From GCA-002733465 sp039969155 (GTDB lineage Bacteria; Pseudomonadota; Gammaproteobacteria; Enterobacterales; Kangiellaceae): a stretch of DNA of 64,000 bases. The DNA is taken from positions 49,946 to 113,945 of the forward strand of contig JBDVOJ010000117.1 in assembly GCA_039969155.1 (NCBI GenBank), given 5' to 3'. The notes below the pieces were generated by a model that did no database searches, had not been told where the DNA came from, and saw only the letters and a list, made by a program, of their open reading frames with translations. Positions 25,671 to 34,531 of this stretch are shown here, in pieces. How positions within the stretch are numbered: position 1 is the stretch's first letter; each line of letters opens with the position of its first letter. The translations under genes and the position numbers were made by a program.

Positions 25671-25892
25671 TTACTCTTCGTCCCGCCAGCTAATTGTGTT
25701 TTGCCTCACCAATAAAGTTGCCTGCGACAATATCTGAGTACTGCCTATATGATTAGCAAGGGTTAGAATCAGCTTGGCATTAGCCAGTTGACTTTCTTCG
25801 TCATTGAGACCTTTATGCATATCAATTATAAGTTGATAAACAGCGTCATAATCCGAAATATTTGCGTCTAGCTGCAGATTATTTAGGCTCAC
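25671..25892 (-). CDS. DUF2783 family small protein
   Basis: A 73-residue protein starting with GTG 25892 (GGAG upstream), overlapping the end of the flavin monooxygenase gene by 14 nt. It has the family-type pattern DYDAVYQLIIDMHKGLNDEE, then ANAKLILTLANHIG and a trailing ARxxxWRDEE-like end. DUF2783 proteins are known mainly from gene neighbourhoods with aromatic flavin monooxygenases, and function is unknown. Translational coupling suggests it works with the monooxygenase. Confidence 0.75.
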   Translation of the reverse strand: MSLNNLQLDANISDYDAVYQLIIDMHKGLNDEESQLANAKLILTLANHIGSTQILSQATLLVRQNTISWRDEE

Positions 25893-27552
25893 TGTCTCTC
25901 ACTCCAAGTGAACGATTAAGAGCAATATGGATTTTTTTCGGGTCAAAATTTTTCCAGCGGGCAGCTACATACTGGTCTGGTCGAATTAAATAAATCCCTC
26001 CTTGCTGACAGCCATAACGCTTTGCTACTAATTGACGCTCATCAATTAAGACCTCGTCGTCTAGATTTTTTTTATCGCAGACCCAAACAATTTTAAGAGT
26101 GACGGTTCTGATTTTCTCGATCTCATTATTAATTTCTTGGCGATTAAATTCACGATACAAGGGAGAAATTACCAATAGGCAAAAATCCCATCCTAACTGG
26201 TTAAGCAACCAACCATCAGAATGGTTTAGTTTTACGGGCGCATCCAAACAGTTGAAACCGGGTGAAATTCCGCCTTTCCATTGGTCATAATCGGGAGTGT
26301 TCAACGACGAATCCGGATAAGGAACTGGTGTTGATAGCCTTCCTGAATTGACAAATCCTCGAGCGAATTCATGGGTTGTCGACAATTGAAGAACAGCGTC
26401 TCTGAACTGCGTGGATACTTTACTCTTCGGCGTTATAAAATCTGTGGAACGGGTAGAATTCAGAATATTAACCTCTGCAGCCAAAAGCCTTTCCTCGTTG
26501 TAGCTTTCTAATAAATCTTTCTTGGCTTTTCCTTGAATAATTAGGCTTAACTTCCATCCTAGGTTATCTATATCTTGAAACCCTGTGTTGGCACCACGTG
26601 CACCGAACGGGGAGACCAAGTGTGCTGAATCTCCTGCAAAGATTACTCTATCATCGACCATTTTCTCGATTTGGCGACAGTTAAATGTGTAAACACTAAT
26701 CCACTCAAATGTGAAAACAATGTCGTCACCAAAAATGGCCTTTATTCTTGGTGCGACATTTTCTGGTTTAACAACTTCAGCTCTATCAATTTCCCAACCT
26801 ATTTGAAAGTCGATCCTCCAGACGTTATCAGGTTGCTTATGAAGTAAAACGGACTGACCGGGGTTAAAAGGAGGGTCGAACCAGAAATGGCGCTCCGTGG
26901 GATATTCTTTTTCAAATTTAACATCCGCAATTAAAAAATTATCTTGGAAAGTCTCTCCTTCGAAATTTAGCTTCAGCATTTTTCGAGTGGGGCTTGAAGA
27001 GCCATCACAAGCGACTAGCCAATCAGCCATGATAGTATAGCCACCGGATTGAGATACTACCTTTGCTAGAATTTGTTGGCCTGTTTGCTCCAAATCAACC
27101 AATTCGTTTCCCCAACGAATTTCCACGTTGTCCAATTCAGCGAGAGCTTCGATACTATATTCTTCGTTATAATACTGCTGAATGTTGATCATCGCTGGCA
27201 TTTTTTGGTCGCGAATTGGCAATAAATCAAAGCTATATACTGGATCTTTTCGTTGTTTAAAAAAGACTCTTCCGACATTCCAACTAACACCTTTATCCAA
27301 CATTTTTTCGGCAATGCCTAGTCTATCTAATACTTCTAGCGGGCGCTTTGCATAGCATAATGCCCTTGACCCTTCGGATAACGAAGTATTGCGAGTGATT
27401 ACAACCACTTGATGGCCACGCAACCCTAAATCAAGAGCTAACGCTAGTCCAATTGGACCAGCACCAACAACGACAATTTTAGTTTTTTCATGTCCGTTGA
27501 GTTGTTCTAAAGGAGGAATAATTGCTTCAAATTGGCGAGGCATATAGGGCAT
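25879..27552 (-). CDS. FAD-dependent aromatic monooxygenase (MhpA-like)
   Basis: A 557-residue group A flavoprotein monooxygenase. The FAD-binding fold begins with VVVGAGPIGLALALDLGLRG; the second FAD motif is VIFAGDSAHLVSPFGARGAN. The C-terminal 130 residues form the thioredoxin-like domain common in phenol-hydroxylase relatives. Such enzymes hydroxylate phenolic or aryl-propionate substrates with NAD(P)H and O2; the substrate is unknown here. I start at ATG 27552 (AAGGA upstream): the frame runs back to 27657, but that would overlap the MBL-fold gene by 61 nt and add no conserved sequence. Confidence 0.82.
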   Translation of the reverse strand: MPYMPRQFEAIIPPLEQLNGHEKTKIVVVGAGPIGLALALDLGLRGHQVVVITRNTSLSEGSRALCYAKRPLEVLDRLGIAEKMLDKGVSWNVGRVFFKQRKDPVYSFDLLPIRDQKMPAMINIQQYYNEEYSIEALAELDNVEIRWGNELVDLEQTGQQILAKVVSQSGGYTIMADWLVACDGSSSPTRKMLKLNFEGETFQDNFLIADVKFEKEYPTERHFWFDPPFNPGQSVLLHKQPDNVWRIDFQIGWEIDRAEVVKPENVAPRIKAIFGDDIVFTFEWISVYTFNCRQIEKMVDDRVIFAGDSAHLVSPFGARGANTGFQDIDNLGWKLSLIIQGKAKKDLLESYNEERLLAAEVNILNSTRSTDFITPKSKVSTQFRDAVLQLSTTHEFARGFVNSGRLSTPVPYPDSSLNTPDYDQWKGGISPGFNCLDAPVKLNHSDGWLLNQLGWDFCLLVISPLYREFNRQEINNEIEKIRTVTLKIVWVCDKKNLDDEVLIDERQLVAKRYGCQQGGIYLIRPDQYVAARWKNFDPKKIHIALNRSLGVRDSEPK

Positions 27553-27596
27553 CTGAAATCCTTGGCTTGTACTGAGTTTTGTATACGCAATCAGAT

Positions 27597-28556
27597 CTAA
27601 TCTTGAAGCTTTGCCCAGACCTCTCTGTCTCGATCGGCAGTCCAAATTCGCGGCCAATCCACACCATCTAATTCATCCCATAATCGCTGCACATTAAACG
27701 GTAGACAGTGCTCGAAAATAGGCCAAGCACCGAATTTTGGCGCTAATGCTTTCTGAGTAAGCTCAAAAGCTTCTTTGAGCGTTCCACCCTGTTTGTGAAT
27801 TAAACTGACGTTTTCGATCATGCCCGTTAGAAACTCTCTAGTTTGCTCAATAGCGGCATTAACCTGTTGTTTTCCTTTTGCAACCTGTCCACGGCCACCG
27901 ATGATTATTTCAGCGTTGAACGATTTAACTTTGTCCAGAGTACGGGTAGACCAATCCATATGAAATGCGTCGCCGGTATACAAAGCTGCCTGAGCTTCCA
28001 CCAAATCACCAGCAAACAAAATTTTCTTTTCTGGCAACCAAGCCACAATATCTCCAGCGGTATGGCCTCGCCCACAATATTGCAGAATCAGTGAACCTCT
28101 ATCGCCTCCCAACTCAATCTCTAGTCGGTCATTGAAAACTATGTCTGGAAGAGTAAGTCCAGGAATCGAGTCTGGCTCTCTAAAAAGACGAGGCATTCGA
28201 CCGTACTCACTATCCCAATCTTCTTTTCCTCTTTCATTTATGAGAAACCGAGTTTTCTCATGGCATATAATGCTTTCAGCTTTGAAGGCCGAAGCGCCTA
28301 AAACACGAACCGCGTGATAGTGTGACAGAACTAAATACTTGATCGGTTTATCGGTGTGTTTTCTTAGTTTCCTTAACCAGTCTTCAGCTGCAACAGGAGT
28401 TGCTCTGGCTTCAAAGGCCACAACAAAATCTTCACCTTCAATCGCTCCAATATTTGGATCGCCTTCAGCGGTAAGGGCAAAAACACCATCTGCCAACACT
28501 TCAAAGCTTTCTATTTTTTCACCGAGATCCGCCGAGGACGCAAATGCTTTAGACAT
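27597..28556 (-). CDS. Metallo-beta-lactamase-fold protein with degenerate metal site
   Basis: A 319-residue MBL-fold protein. The first motif reads H79-Y-H81-A-V83-R84 instead of HxHxDH; H165 (RGHTAGD) and D184 (FAGD) are present, but the C-terminal motif is GGRG with R222 in the usual His place. So ligands of the first metal site remain while those of the second are lost. It is first in an operon with the flavin monooxygenase and DUF2783. It may hydrolyse a ring-derived ester, lactone or thioester, or act as a one-metal or non-catalytic protein. Function is unknown. Confidence 0.8.
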   Translation of the reverse strand: MSKAFASSADLGEKIESFEVLADGVFALTAEGDPNIGAIEGEDFVVAFEARATPVAAEDWLRKLRKHTDKPIKYLVLSHYHAVRVLGASAFKAESIICHEKTRFLINERGKEDWDSEYGRMPRLFREPDSIPGLTLPDIVFNDRLEIELGGDRGSLILQYCGRGHTAGDIVAWLPEKKILFAGDLVEAQAALYTGDAFHMDWSTRTLDKVKSFNAEIIIGGRGQVAKGKQQVNAAIEQTREFLTGMIENVSLIHKQGGTLKEAFELTQKALAPKFGAWPIFEHCLPFNVQRLWDELDGVDWPRIWTADRDREVWAKLQD

Positions 28557-28654
28557 AGGTGTAATCCTTTTAAAGTAAACTTAAACCAATTGCTTTTTAG
28601 TCTACTACAGGATTGCTGATGGATTTGTCCTCACAAAATAGGACAAGAAGTTAA

Positions 28655-29488
28655 CTAGCTTTTAGGTACTCTCAAACAAAGTGCAAAAAGCTCATTTTGT
28701 GAAGATATTCCCAGTTTTGCGTAGGCCCTTTTGCGATAAGTCGATACGCTTGTTGGCGCAACATTAAGATCTAAACCGATGCCGGTCGTCGTATAGCCAA
28801 GTAGAATCCGTTCGCAGACTTGTCGTTCCCGCTTTGTCAATTTGTTGAAAGGCTCTATATCATTAGAAATAGCATTATGCACTATGCTTTTATTAACAAT
28901 ATTTTCACTACCGTTGTCCATAAAAGCAGTCCCTCTCAACTTAGCCAGTTCGAAGTGCGCTGCGATTAAGGCGGTCGCAAGAGGCATCAATTTTTCAAGT
29001 GTTTTCCACTCTTCTTTTGAATAAGTTGCCGAATGGTTCATTCGATAAAAGTTACAGTAGACTTGACCATCTTCGACCTTACCGATGCTCGCAGCTTTAT
29101 CGATCAGACCGGAGCGGTCGAAAAAGTGGTTTTGATAAGCGGGATCATAGTTTTTCTTAACATCTTGCCGGTCAAAGCGATAATACTGTTCTTTTTCAAG
29201 TTCTTTGATCGAACGATAGTTTGGATCTTGACTGTGAAATTTTTCGACATAGTCTCTAGCCAATTTTTCGGATTCTCTCTGCGGCATTTTTCCGTGAGTA
29301 AAGAGATGCCCAGCTTCTCCTTGACTCGAATAGGTGAATACCGCGCAATGATCGATAGGCACTAGCTTTGATAAGAAGTTCATCAATTTTTCTTCGAAAC
29401 TATCTGTCCCCAAATTACGTACGACTTCCACTAGAAAATCAGAATGTTTTCCAATATCGGGATAGTCAGAAGTCAAAGAATCTATCAT
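28655..29488 (-). CDS. LuxR-type transcriptional regulator
   Basis: A 277-residue regulator with a GAF-like N-terminal domain (about 20-190: VPIDHCAVFTYSSQGEAGHL, DPAYQNHFFDRSGLIDKAAS) and a C-terminal LuxR helix-turn-helix (LTKRERQVCERILLGYTTTG, then VAPTSVSTYRKRAYAKLGIS). I use ATG 29488; the frame opens at GTG 29515, adding nine lysine-rich residues. It sits about 100 nt upstream of the MBL/monooxygenase operon on the same strand and is the most likely local regulator. Confidence 0.82.
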   Translation of the reverse strand: MIDSLTSDYPDIGKHSDFLVEVVRNLGTDSFEEKLMNFLSKLVPIDHCAVFTYSSQGEAGHLFTHGKMPQRESEKLARDYVEKFHSQDPNYRSIKELEKEQYYRFDRQDVKKNYDPAYQNHFFDRSGLIDKAASIGKVEDGQVYCNFYRMNHSATYSKEEWKTLEKLMPLATALIAAHFELAKLRGTAFMDNGSENIVNKSIVHNAISNDIEPFNKLTKRERQVCERILLGYTTTGIGLDLNVAPTSVSTYRKRAYAKLGISSQNELFALCLRVPKS

Positions 29489-29581
29489 TTTCGCTCTGCA
29501 TTTTTTGCTATTCACTATTTTAGTTTAGCCAAGTTGCTTAGGTAGATTCAATAGTCTTGAGCGAATATATATTCTGTGTTG

Positions 29582-30835
29582 TCATAAAATAATTTCTAGC
29601 CCAAGGACAATAACCAAGATGGAACTACATGACTTGAGAAGAAACATGGCCCATGAGGGATACTCTCGTTTTAGTTTTAAACCAAAAAATGGTCTAAGAA
29701 GGTCTGTTCGTCTAATGATCTCATAACTTAGACCAATACTAATGAAAGTTAACAAAATAACTGTAATCGATTCCGTAAAGCCACCCAAACTGAACCGAGA
29801 AAGCTCATAGGCGAAAATGATAATAGCTGTCTGATGAAGGATGTAGAATGGATAAACCGCATCACTAAGGTATTTAAGCTTGGCTGATGGACGATTTAAA
29901 AAGCGATAACCCAAACCCAATGCCGCGAGCACCCAAACTAGCCGATCTAAACTGTAAATCAAGCCGCCAATGATTAGGGCTGTCGCATCCGTGGAGTCAT
30001 TTTGGGTTAGCCAATAATTATTGTAAAAATAGACAATCACGAGATAGCACACTAAGCCACATATCAATGCTCTATAGGCATTTCGCTTTAATTTGTCCCA
30101 AATAACAGGATGCCAACCCAGTAAAAAACCATAACATAAAAATAGAAAACCAAGTGCTTCGCGTGTTTCTTCCAGACTAAATTGAATAGCTATGATAGGC
30201 AGCAAAACAACTAACAATAACAACCAACTCGAGCGTTGCACCAGCCAGTCGATTGTCGACACTACTGGCTTACTAATAAATATCGGGATCAACACTAATA
30301 AATACAATGAGAAAGTCCAGAGCTCACGTAAATACCACAAATGATTAACATCAATATGCGGCCAAATTCCCGGCTGATAATTTTCAAAAAGGGGATGATC
30401 TAATTGCCAAAAAGCTGAATAAAATTCCCAATAACTTAGTTGTAAACCTTCATTAAACCTAATTTCATAATAAAGCTGCGGCGGAACAACTACCAAAACC
30501 CCAAACAATAGCGGGAGTAACAGTCTATAGGATCGCCACTTGATAAAGTCAGCAACAGAAATTCGGGCGAGAACAAAGCGAATGGCAATGCCAGAAATCA
30601 TCCAGAGAATTGGCATTCTCCAAGGATTTAGCAGCAACATTAAGCTTTCTAACTGGCTGCTAAGATACTGGCTTTTTATATGGTAACCCCAGTTTTCCAC
30701 GTAGAGCATGCCGACGTGGTAGAAAATTAGCAGACCAAAAGCCAAGATTCGCAACCAGTCTAAGTCAAATCGTCTACTTGGGATATATTTCGGATCTGGC
30801 TTATAAAAGCCCGCAATTTGCCTCAATAAACTCAA
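29582..30835 (-). CDS. Acyltransferase 3 (OafA/YrhL-type) membrane protein
   Basis: A 417-residue protein with about ten transmembrane helices. It opens with R-x-FDLDWLRILAFGLLIFYH, the His-containing first helix of acyltransferase-3 proteins, and has the WRMPILWMISG and YPFYILHQTAIIIFA stretches typical of these enzymes. Members transfer acyl groups to extracytoplasmic sugars or other acceptors. The start is TTG 30835 with AGGA 10 nt before it. Neighbours give no clue to the acceptor. It is divergent from the LytTR gene. Confidence 0.83.
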   Translation of the reverse strand: MSLLRQIAGFYKPDPKYIPSRRFDLDWLRILAFGLLIFYHVGMLYVENWGYHIKSQYLSSQLESLMLLLNPWRMPILWMISGIAIRFVLARISVADFIKWRSYRLLLPLLFGVLVVVPPQLYYEIRFNEGLQLSYWEFYSAFWQLDHPLFENYQPGIWPHIDVNHLWYLRELWTFSLYLLVLIPIFISKPVVSTIDWLVQRSSWLLLLVVLLPIIAIQFSLEETREALGFLFLCYGFLLGWHPVIWDKLKRNAYRALICGLVCYLVIVYFYNNYWLTQNDSTDATALIIGGLIYSLDRLVWVLAALGLGYRFLNRPSAKLKYLSDAVYPFYILHQTAIIIFAYELSRFSLGGFTESITVILLTFISIGLSYEIIRRTDLLRPFFGLKLKREYPSWAMFLLKSCSSILVIVLGLEIIL

Positions 30836-31034
30836 TTTATTAGTCCTATACGTTCAGTGATAATTTGATCCGTTGCCGCTAAGTCAACTGAGATCGAATA
30901 ATTGTTATACTGACAAGAGTAAAAGCATTAGACAATTGCTAAGTGATTGATTTATAAATAGTTGGGATAACCGGCAATATAGTGTGATAAGAAAAGCCCG
31001 AGCTTTTAATCTTGGTAGGGTTAAGGAAAATAGA

Positions 31035-31874
31035 TTGAATACAAAACATTATGATCGCTATGAGATAGTCTACATTGTTGCATTTTGGACAACAACTAGC
31101 TTTCTTAGCGCTTGGTTAAATGCCGAGTCAGTTATCGATGACCACCAACGAGCTAACCTTGCTACACAAAGTTGGGAAATCTACACATGGGAGTTTTCCA
31201 GCCATCTTGTTAGCTTACTACTAATCCCGTTGGTGATTTGGTTAAATAGATGCTTCCCTTTAACCACCCAACGGCTTGGAAGAGCAATTTCGATTCATAT
31301 AGTGATCAGCGTCTTCTATTCACTAATACATGTTATCGGAATGGTTTTGATTCGAAAAATCGTCTATCTATCAATGAATAGCAGTTATGACTTTGGTAAT
31401 TGGGGAGCAGAATTAATATACGAGTATCGAAAAGATGGCTATGCATACGCTGAGCTGATACTCATTCTCTATTGCTACAGTTTCATTATATCTCGACTCA
31501 GAGGCGAAGCGAAAATGATATCGGAAGGCGAAGATGCCAAGGAAACAGAGTCGACTCGACGCATACTCGTTAAAAAAATTGGTAAGGAGTTCATTTTAAA
31601 AACAGAAGATATCGATTGGATTGAGGCGGCTGGAAATTATATGAACTTGCATTCCAAAGACAGAATTTATCCACTTAGAGAAACAATGGCGAATCTCGAA
31701 CGAAAACTAGATCCCAATCTATTTGCAAGGATTCATCGTTCGACCATGGTGAACATTGACAAAATTCGGCAAATTGAGCCGTTAGATTCTGGTGATTTTC
31801 AACTAGAATTGAGCGATGGCAAAACTTTGAAACTTTCACGCCGCTACCGAGAGTCGATTAAGAAGGCTCTTTAA
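31035..31874 (+). CDS. Membrane-anchored LytTR-family DNA-binding regulator
   Basis: Four hydrophobic helices in the first 160 residues are followed by a LytTR DNA-binding domain (about 180-279: FILKTEDIDWIEAAGNYMNL, RIHRSTMVNIDKIRQIEPLD, KLSRRYRESIKKAL). I start at TTG 31035 because AAGGA lies 8 nt upstream and gives MNTKHYDRYE; a GTG at 30984 would add 17 residues without a ribosome site. It is likely a one-component membrane regulator. The targets are unknown; divergent transcription suggests the acyltransferase gene. Its 3' end overlaps the convergent monooxygenase-like gene by 17 nt. Confidence 0.82.
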   Translation: MNTKHYDRYEIVYIVAFWTTTSFLSAWLNAESVIDDHQRANLATQSWEIYTWEFSSHLVSLLLIPLVIWLNRCFPLTTQRLGRAISIHIVISVFYSLIHVIGMVLIRKIVYLSMNSSYDFGNWGAELIYEYRKDGYAYAELILILYCYSFIISRLRGEAKMISEGEDAKETESTRRILVKKIGKEFILKTEDIDWIEAAGNYMNLHSKDRIYPLRETMANLERKLDPNLFARIHRSTMVNIDKIRQIEPLDSGDFQLELSDGKTLKLSRRYRESIKKAL

Positions 31875-32184
31875 TCGGTTGATCGAGCACATCATAATGA
31901 ACACAATACTCATCCCATCGCTTGAGCAATACTTGAGCCGCCTCTGGAACATAAGCGCGAGTGTAATCATCTCCCTGAAACTCGATGACATTTTGCAATG
32001 AGTCAAAGGTGATCTGGGTGAAGAACTCTACTTCATCATCATATTCTTTTCTTAACACTTCAAATTTTCGATAGCCCTTGATGTTCTTTGCTTCAATGCT
32101 TGGGATAACTTGTGTCGAAAGCACCTCGAAATATCGATCCACATTTTCTTTAGTTGTCCATCCATGCCAGAGTCTTTTGATCAT
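31858..32184 (-). CDS. Antibiotic-biosynthesis-monooxygenase-like (ABM/dimeric barrel) protein
   Basis: A 108-residue protein starting MIKRLWHGWTTKENVDRYFE, with GYRKFEVLRKEYDDEVEFFT, SLQNVIEFQGDDYTRAYVPE and a C-terminal HYDVLD. This fits small ferredoxin-fold dimeric barrel proteins often labelled antibiotic biosynthesis monooxygenase. Reaction and substrate are not apparent. It stands alone, convergent with the LytTR gene and downstream of the sodB terminator. Confidence 0.65.
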   Translation of the reverse strand: MIKRLWHGWTTKENVDRYFEVLSTQVIPSIEAKNIKGYRKFEVLRKEYDDEVEFFTQITFDSLQNVIEFQGDDYTRAYVPEAAQVLLKRWDEYCVHYDVLDQPIKEPS

Positions 32185-32352
32185 TGTTCTTTATCCTCAA
32201 TAATTGTCACAGAATTCCCACTGTAATATGCTCATCGCTAATCACCTGAGTAAGAGTAGCACAAGCTTTGCGTAACTTTTCACTCAAAGCCCATGAGAAC
32301 TAGCGCCTAGTTTGGTGGCAATAGCCAAATCCGCCAATACTCTCGGAGCAAA

Positions 32353-32388
32353 AAAAATCCCAACAAGATATTTCTTGCTGGGATTTTT
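32353..32388. terminator. Rho-independent terminator after sodB
   Basis: AAAAATCCCA (32353-32362) pairs with TGGGATTTTT (32379-32388), with an inner AAGA/TCTT extension and a small loop. Strong hairpin with A- and T-runs on both sides, 44 nt after the sodB stop on the minus strand. Confidence 0.85.
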
Positions 32389-32431
32389 GATTCAAAGCAG
32401 GCCTTGCTTAGGCGAGCGATATTGGGTTTGC

Positions 32432-33010
32432 TTAACCTAATTGCTGGTTAACAAATTCCCAATTAACTAACTTCCAAAATGACTCGATGTATGTAGGCCG
32501 AGCATTACGGTAATCAACGTAATAGGCGTGTTCCCAAACATCACAAGTCAACAAAGGCTTAAGTCCCGAAGTCATTGGGTTACCAGCATTCACTTCTTGA
32601 GTGATCTCTAGTTTACCTTCTTTGTTTTTGACTAACCAAGCCCAGCCAGAACCGAACAATGTGGCCGCAGCTTGTGAAAACTGTTCTTTAAACGCTTCAA
32701 AGCTGCCAAAAGATTCATTGATCGCTTCTGCAATTTTACCTGTTGGCTCGCCGCCAGCATTAGGTGCCATACAATTCCAATAGAATGTGTGGTTCCAAAC
32801 TTGCGCTGCATTGTTAAAAATACCGCCTTCTGAAGTTTTAACAATTTCTTCCAGATCAGCATTTTCTAAGTCTGTACCTTTAATGGCATCATTTAGTTTA
32901 GTAACGTAAGCTTGGTGATGCTTTCCATAGTGAAATTCTAAAGTCTCTTTTGAGATCACAGGCTCAAGTGCGTCCATCGCATAAGGTAGCGCCGGTAGTT
33001 CGACTGACAT
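32432..33010 (-). CDS. sodB: Iron superoxide dismutase
   Basis: A 192-residue Fe/Mn superoxide dismutase that dismutates superoxide in the cytoplasm. Metal ligands are visible as His in LEFHYGKHHQAY, His in QVWNHTFYW, Asp and His in CDVWEHAYYVDY. The Gln in NNAAQVWNH and the sequence GSGWAWLV point to the iron form. Length is the same as E. coli SodB. It is monocistronic, with a clear terminator. Confidence 0.96.
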   Translation of the reverse strand: MSVELPALPYAMDALEPVISKETLEFHYGKHHQAYVTKLNDAIKGTDLENADLEEIVKTSEGGIFNNAAQVWNHTFYWNCMAPNAGGEPTGKIAEAINESFGSFEAFKEQFSQAAATLFGSGWAWLVKNKEGKLEITQEVNAGNPMTSGLKPLLTCDVWEHAYYVDYRNARPTYIESFWKLVNWEFVNQQLG

Positions 33011-33258
33011 TTTGCTCTCCTAATCATTCAATTTAATCGGTTGGTTTAACGACGCGGAGTGTAGGATAGTTCAACCCATAATTGCAATGCTAAGTTAGTG
33101 CTTTATAGCTATAAGGCTATGAGTTTATTGTAAGAATCTATTAGGCAATCGGGCCTATTGATTTGATTATTTGGTTTTTAATGCAGTAAAGGATGTAGAA
33201 TAGCAAAACCTTTTAAAACTGAAGCTGCTGTCTCCCCATGGCTTCTGATTGGACACCC

Positions 33259-33750
33259 ATGAAATTAATAGATAGTTCTAAGATTGGTATAATTACTCTG
33301 ATTGCTATTGTTAGCTCGCAATTTAATCAACCAGCCAGTGCCAATCAAAGCATTAAGAACATGATCGAAGGTAAAGCCTACATTCAAGAAAATGGGCTCA
33401 AGTCTGGTGTGATAAGCCTTCCCTCTGGACTACAATACAAAGTACTTAAGCAAGGTTCCGGCTATTCTCCTCAAGTTAACGACTCAGTAATGGTCCACTA
33501 TACTGGAACTCTCATCAATGGCACGATCTTCGATACTAGCCGCAAGCCAGATAGTAGCCCCGCTAAGTTTGAAGTAAATCGAGTGATTCAAGGTTGGACA
33601 GAAGCATTGTTAATGATGAAAGAAGGTGATCGCTGGCAGCTAACTATTCCCGCTGATATTGCTTACGGTGATTCTGAGAAACCCAATATTCCAGCACATT
33701 CCGTTTTACTCTTTGATGTTGAGTTAATCAAAGTCATAAAAGCTTTTTAA
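33259..33750 (+). CDS. FKBP-type peptidyl-prolyl cis-trans isomerase, exported
   Basis: A 163-residue protein with a signal-like N-terminus (KIGIITLIAIVSSQFNQPAS-A) and one FKBP domain (about 75-163: VHYTGTLINGTIFDTSRKPD, FEVNRVIQGWTEALLMMKEG, IPADIAYGD). It catalyses prolyl isomerisation, probably in the periplasm, like FkpA/FklB-type proteins but with a short N-terminal part. I use ATG 33259, which puts the signal peptide at the start; ATG 33238 is also in frame but has no ribosome site. Confidence 0.88.
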   Translation: MKLIDSSKIGIITLIAIVSSQFNQPASANQSIKNMIEGKAYIQENGLKSGVISLPSGLQYKVLKQGSGYSPQVNDSVMVHYTGTLINGTIFDTSRKPDSSPAKFEVNRVIQGWTEALLMMKEGDRWQLTIPADIAYGDSEKPNIPAHSVLLFDVELIKVIKAF

Positions 33751-33847
33751 AAACGATTTACGATCTCTTATTGAGCACGTTCAAAATGTTGAATATGATG
33801 CTAGCCTGCGGCTCCCTTCAATAATCAAAAAAATACTGAACTGACTA

Positions 33848-34495
33848 TCAAACTCGTTTTCGTTGCACGCCTTCTGGAAGGCGTTCAATTTGCTTCATCT
33901 GCTGATCATTAAAGCTATCCGGTGAAGCGATATAATCTAGCATCATCTCAAACGTATCCAACCCCCAAAAATTTTCATATTGGTTTTCAAGGGTCTTGAT
34001 GGAAAAAGTCGGTACACCAAATACATTTCTACTAGCGGCTTGCTCGGTATTTGCCTTTAATTGATCTTTAACTGATTGATGTGAAATAAGCTCGTTAACA
34101 TTCTTGATCCCCAGTTCTGACTCTAAATAGTCAATCGCTTGTTTAGAGTGCAAATCCATACCATGTTTCCAAATCACATCAAAAATAGTTTGTACTGCTT
34201 TTGGATCACAATGACAGGCAATAGCCAACCTTAATCCACTGAGCGAGTTAAAAGGATGGGCCGGAGGCATTTTAAATTCGATGCCGTGCTTTTTGGCGTA
34301 CCAATAACAATGCTTGTAGGTAAAAACTCTTTTTGGTGGGATCTCTGCTGGACCAATATTTTGCCAGTGATTGAGAAGTCCCGCGAATAAAATCGGCTTA
34401 TAAGTAACTTCTACTTTGTCTGGAAGGCGATCAAAATGACCAAGCTGCAAATAGGCAAATGGAGAGATAAAATCAAAATACCAATTAAGCTTCAT
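33848..34495 (-). CDS. 2-hydroxychromene-2-carboxylate isomerase-like (DsbA-fold) protein
   Basis: A 215-residue thioredoxin-fold protein starting MKLNWYFDFISPFAYLQ, in which the DsbA cysteine is replaced by the Ser of the HCCA-isomerase/kappa-GST group (FISPFAY). FGVPTFSI near the C-terminus is the conserved cis-Pro region. Family members isomerise an intermediate of naphthalene degradation or act as glutathione enzymes. The start is ATG 34495 with GGGAG upstream; the frame opens at TTG 34510. It follows the E2 gene by about 36 nt, so it is likely co-transcribed. Confidence 0.82.
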   Translation of the reverse strand: MKLNWYFDFISPFAYLQLGHFDRLPDKVEVTYKPILFAGLLNHWQNIGPAEIPPKRVFTYKHCYWYAKKHGIEFKMPPAHPFNSLSGLRLAIACHCDPKAVQTIFDVIWKHGMDLHSKQAIDYLESELGIKNVNELISHQSVKDQLKANTEQAASRNVFGVPTFSIKTLENQYENFWGLDTFEMMLDYIASPDSFNDQQMKQIERLPEGVQRKRV

Positions 34496-34531
34496 TTTGG
34501 TTTCTCCCAAACGATGAATAAGGTTAACTAA

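Noticed and set aside
27553..27657. Long form of the flavin monooxygenase overlapping the MBL gene
   Set aside because: The extra residues are the MBL gene read in another frame; ATG 27552 has AAGGA upstream.
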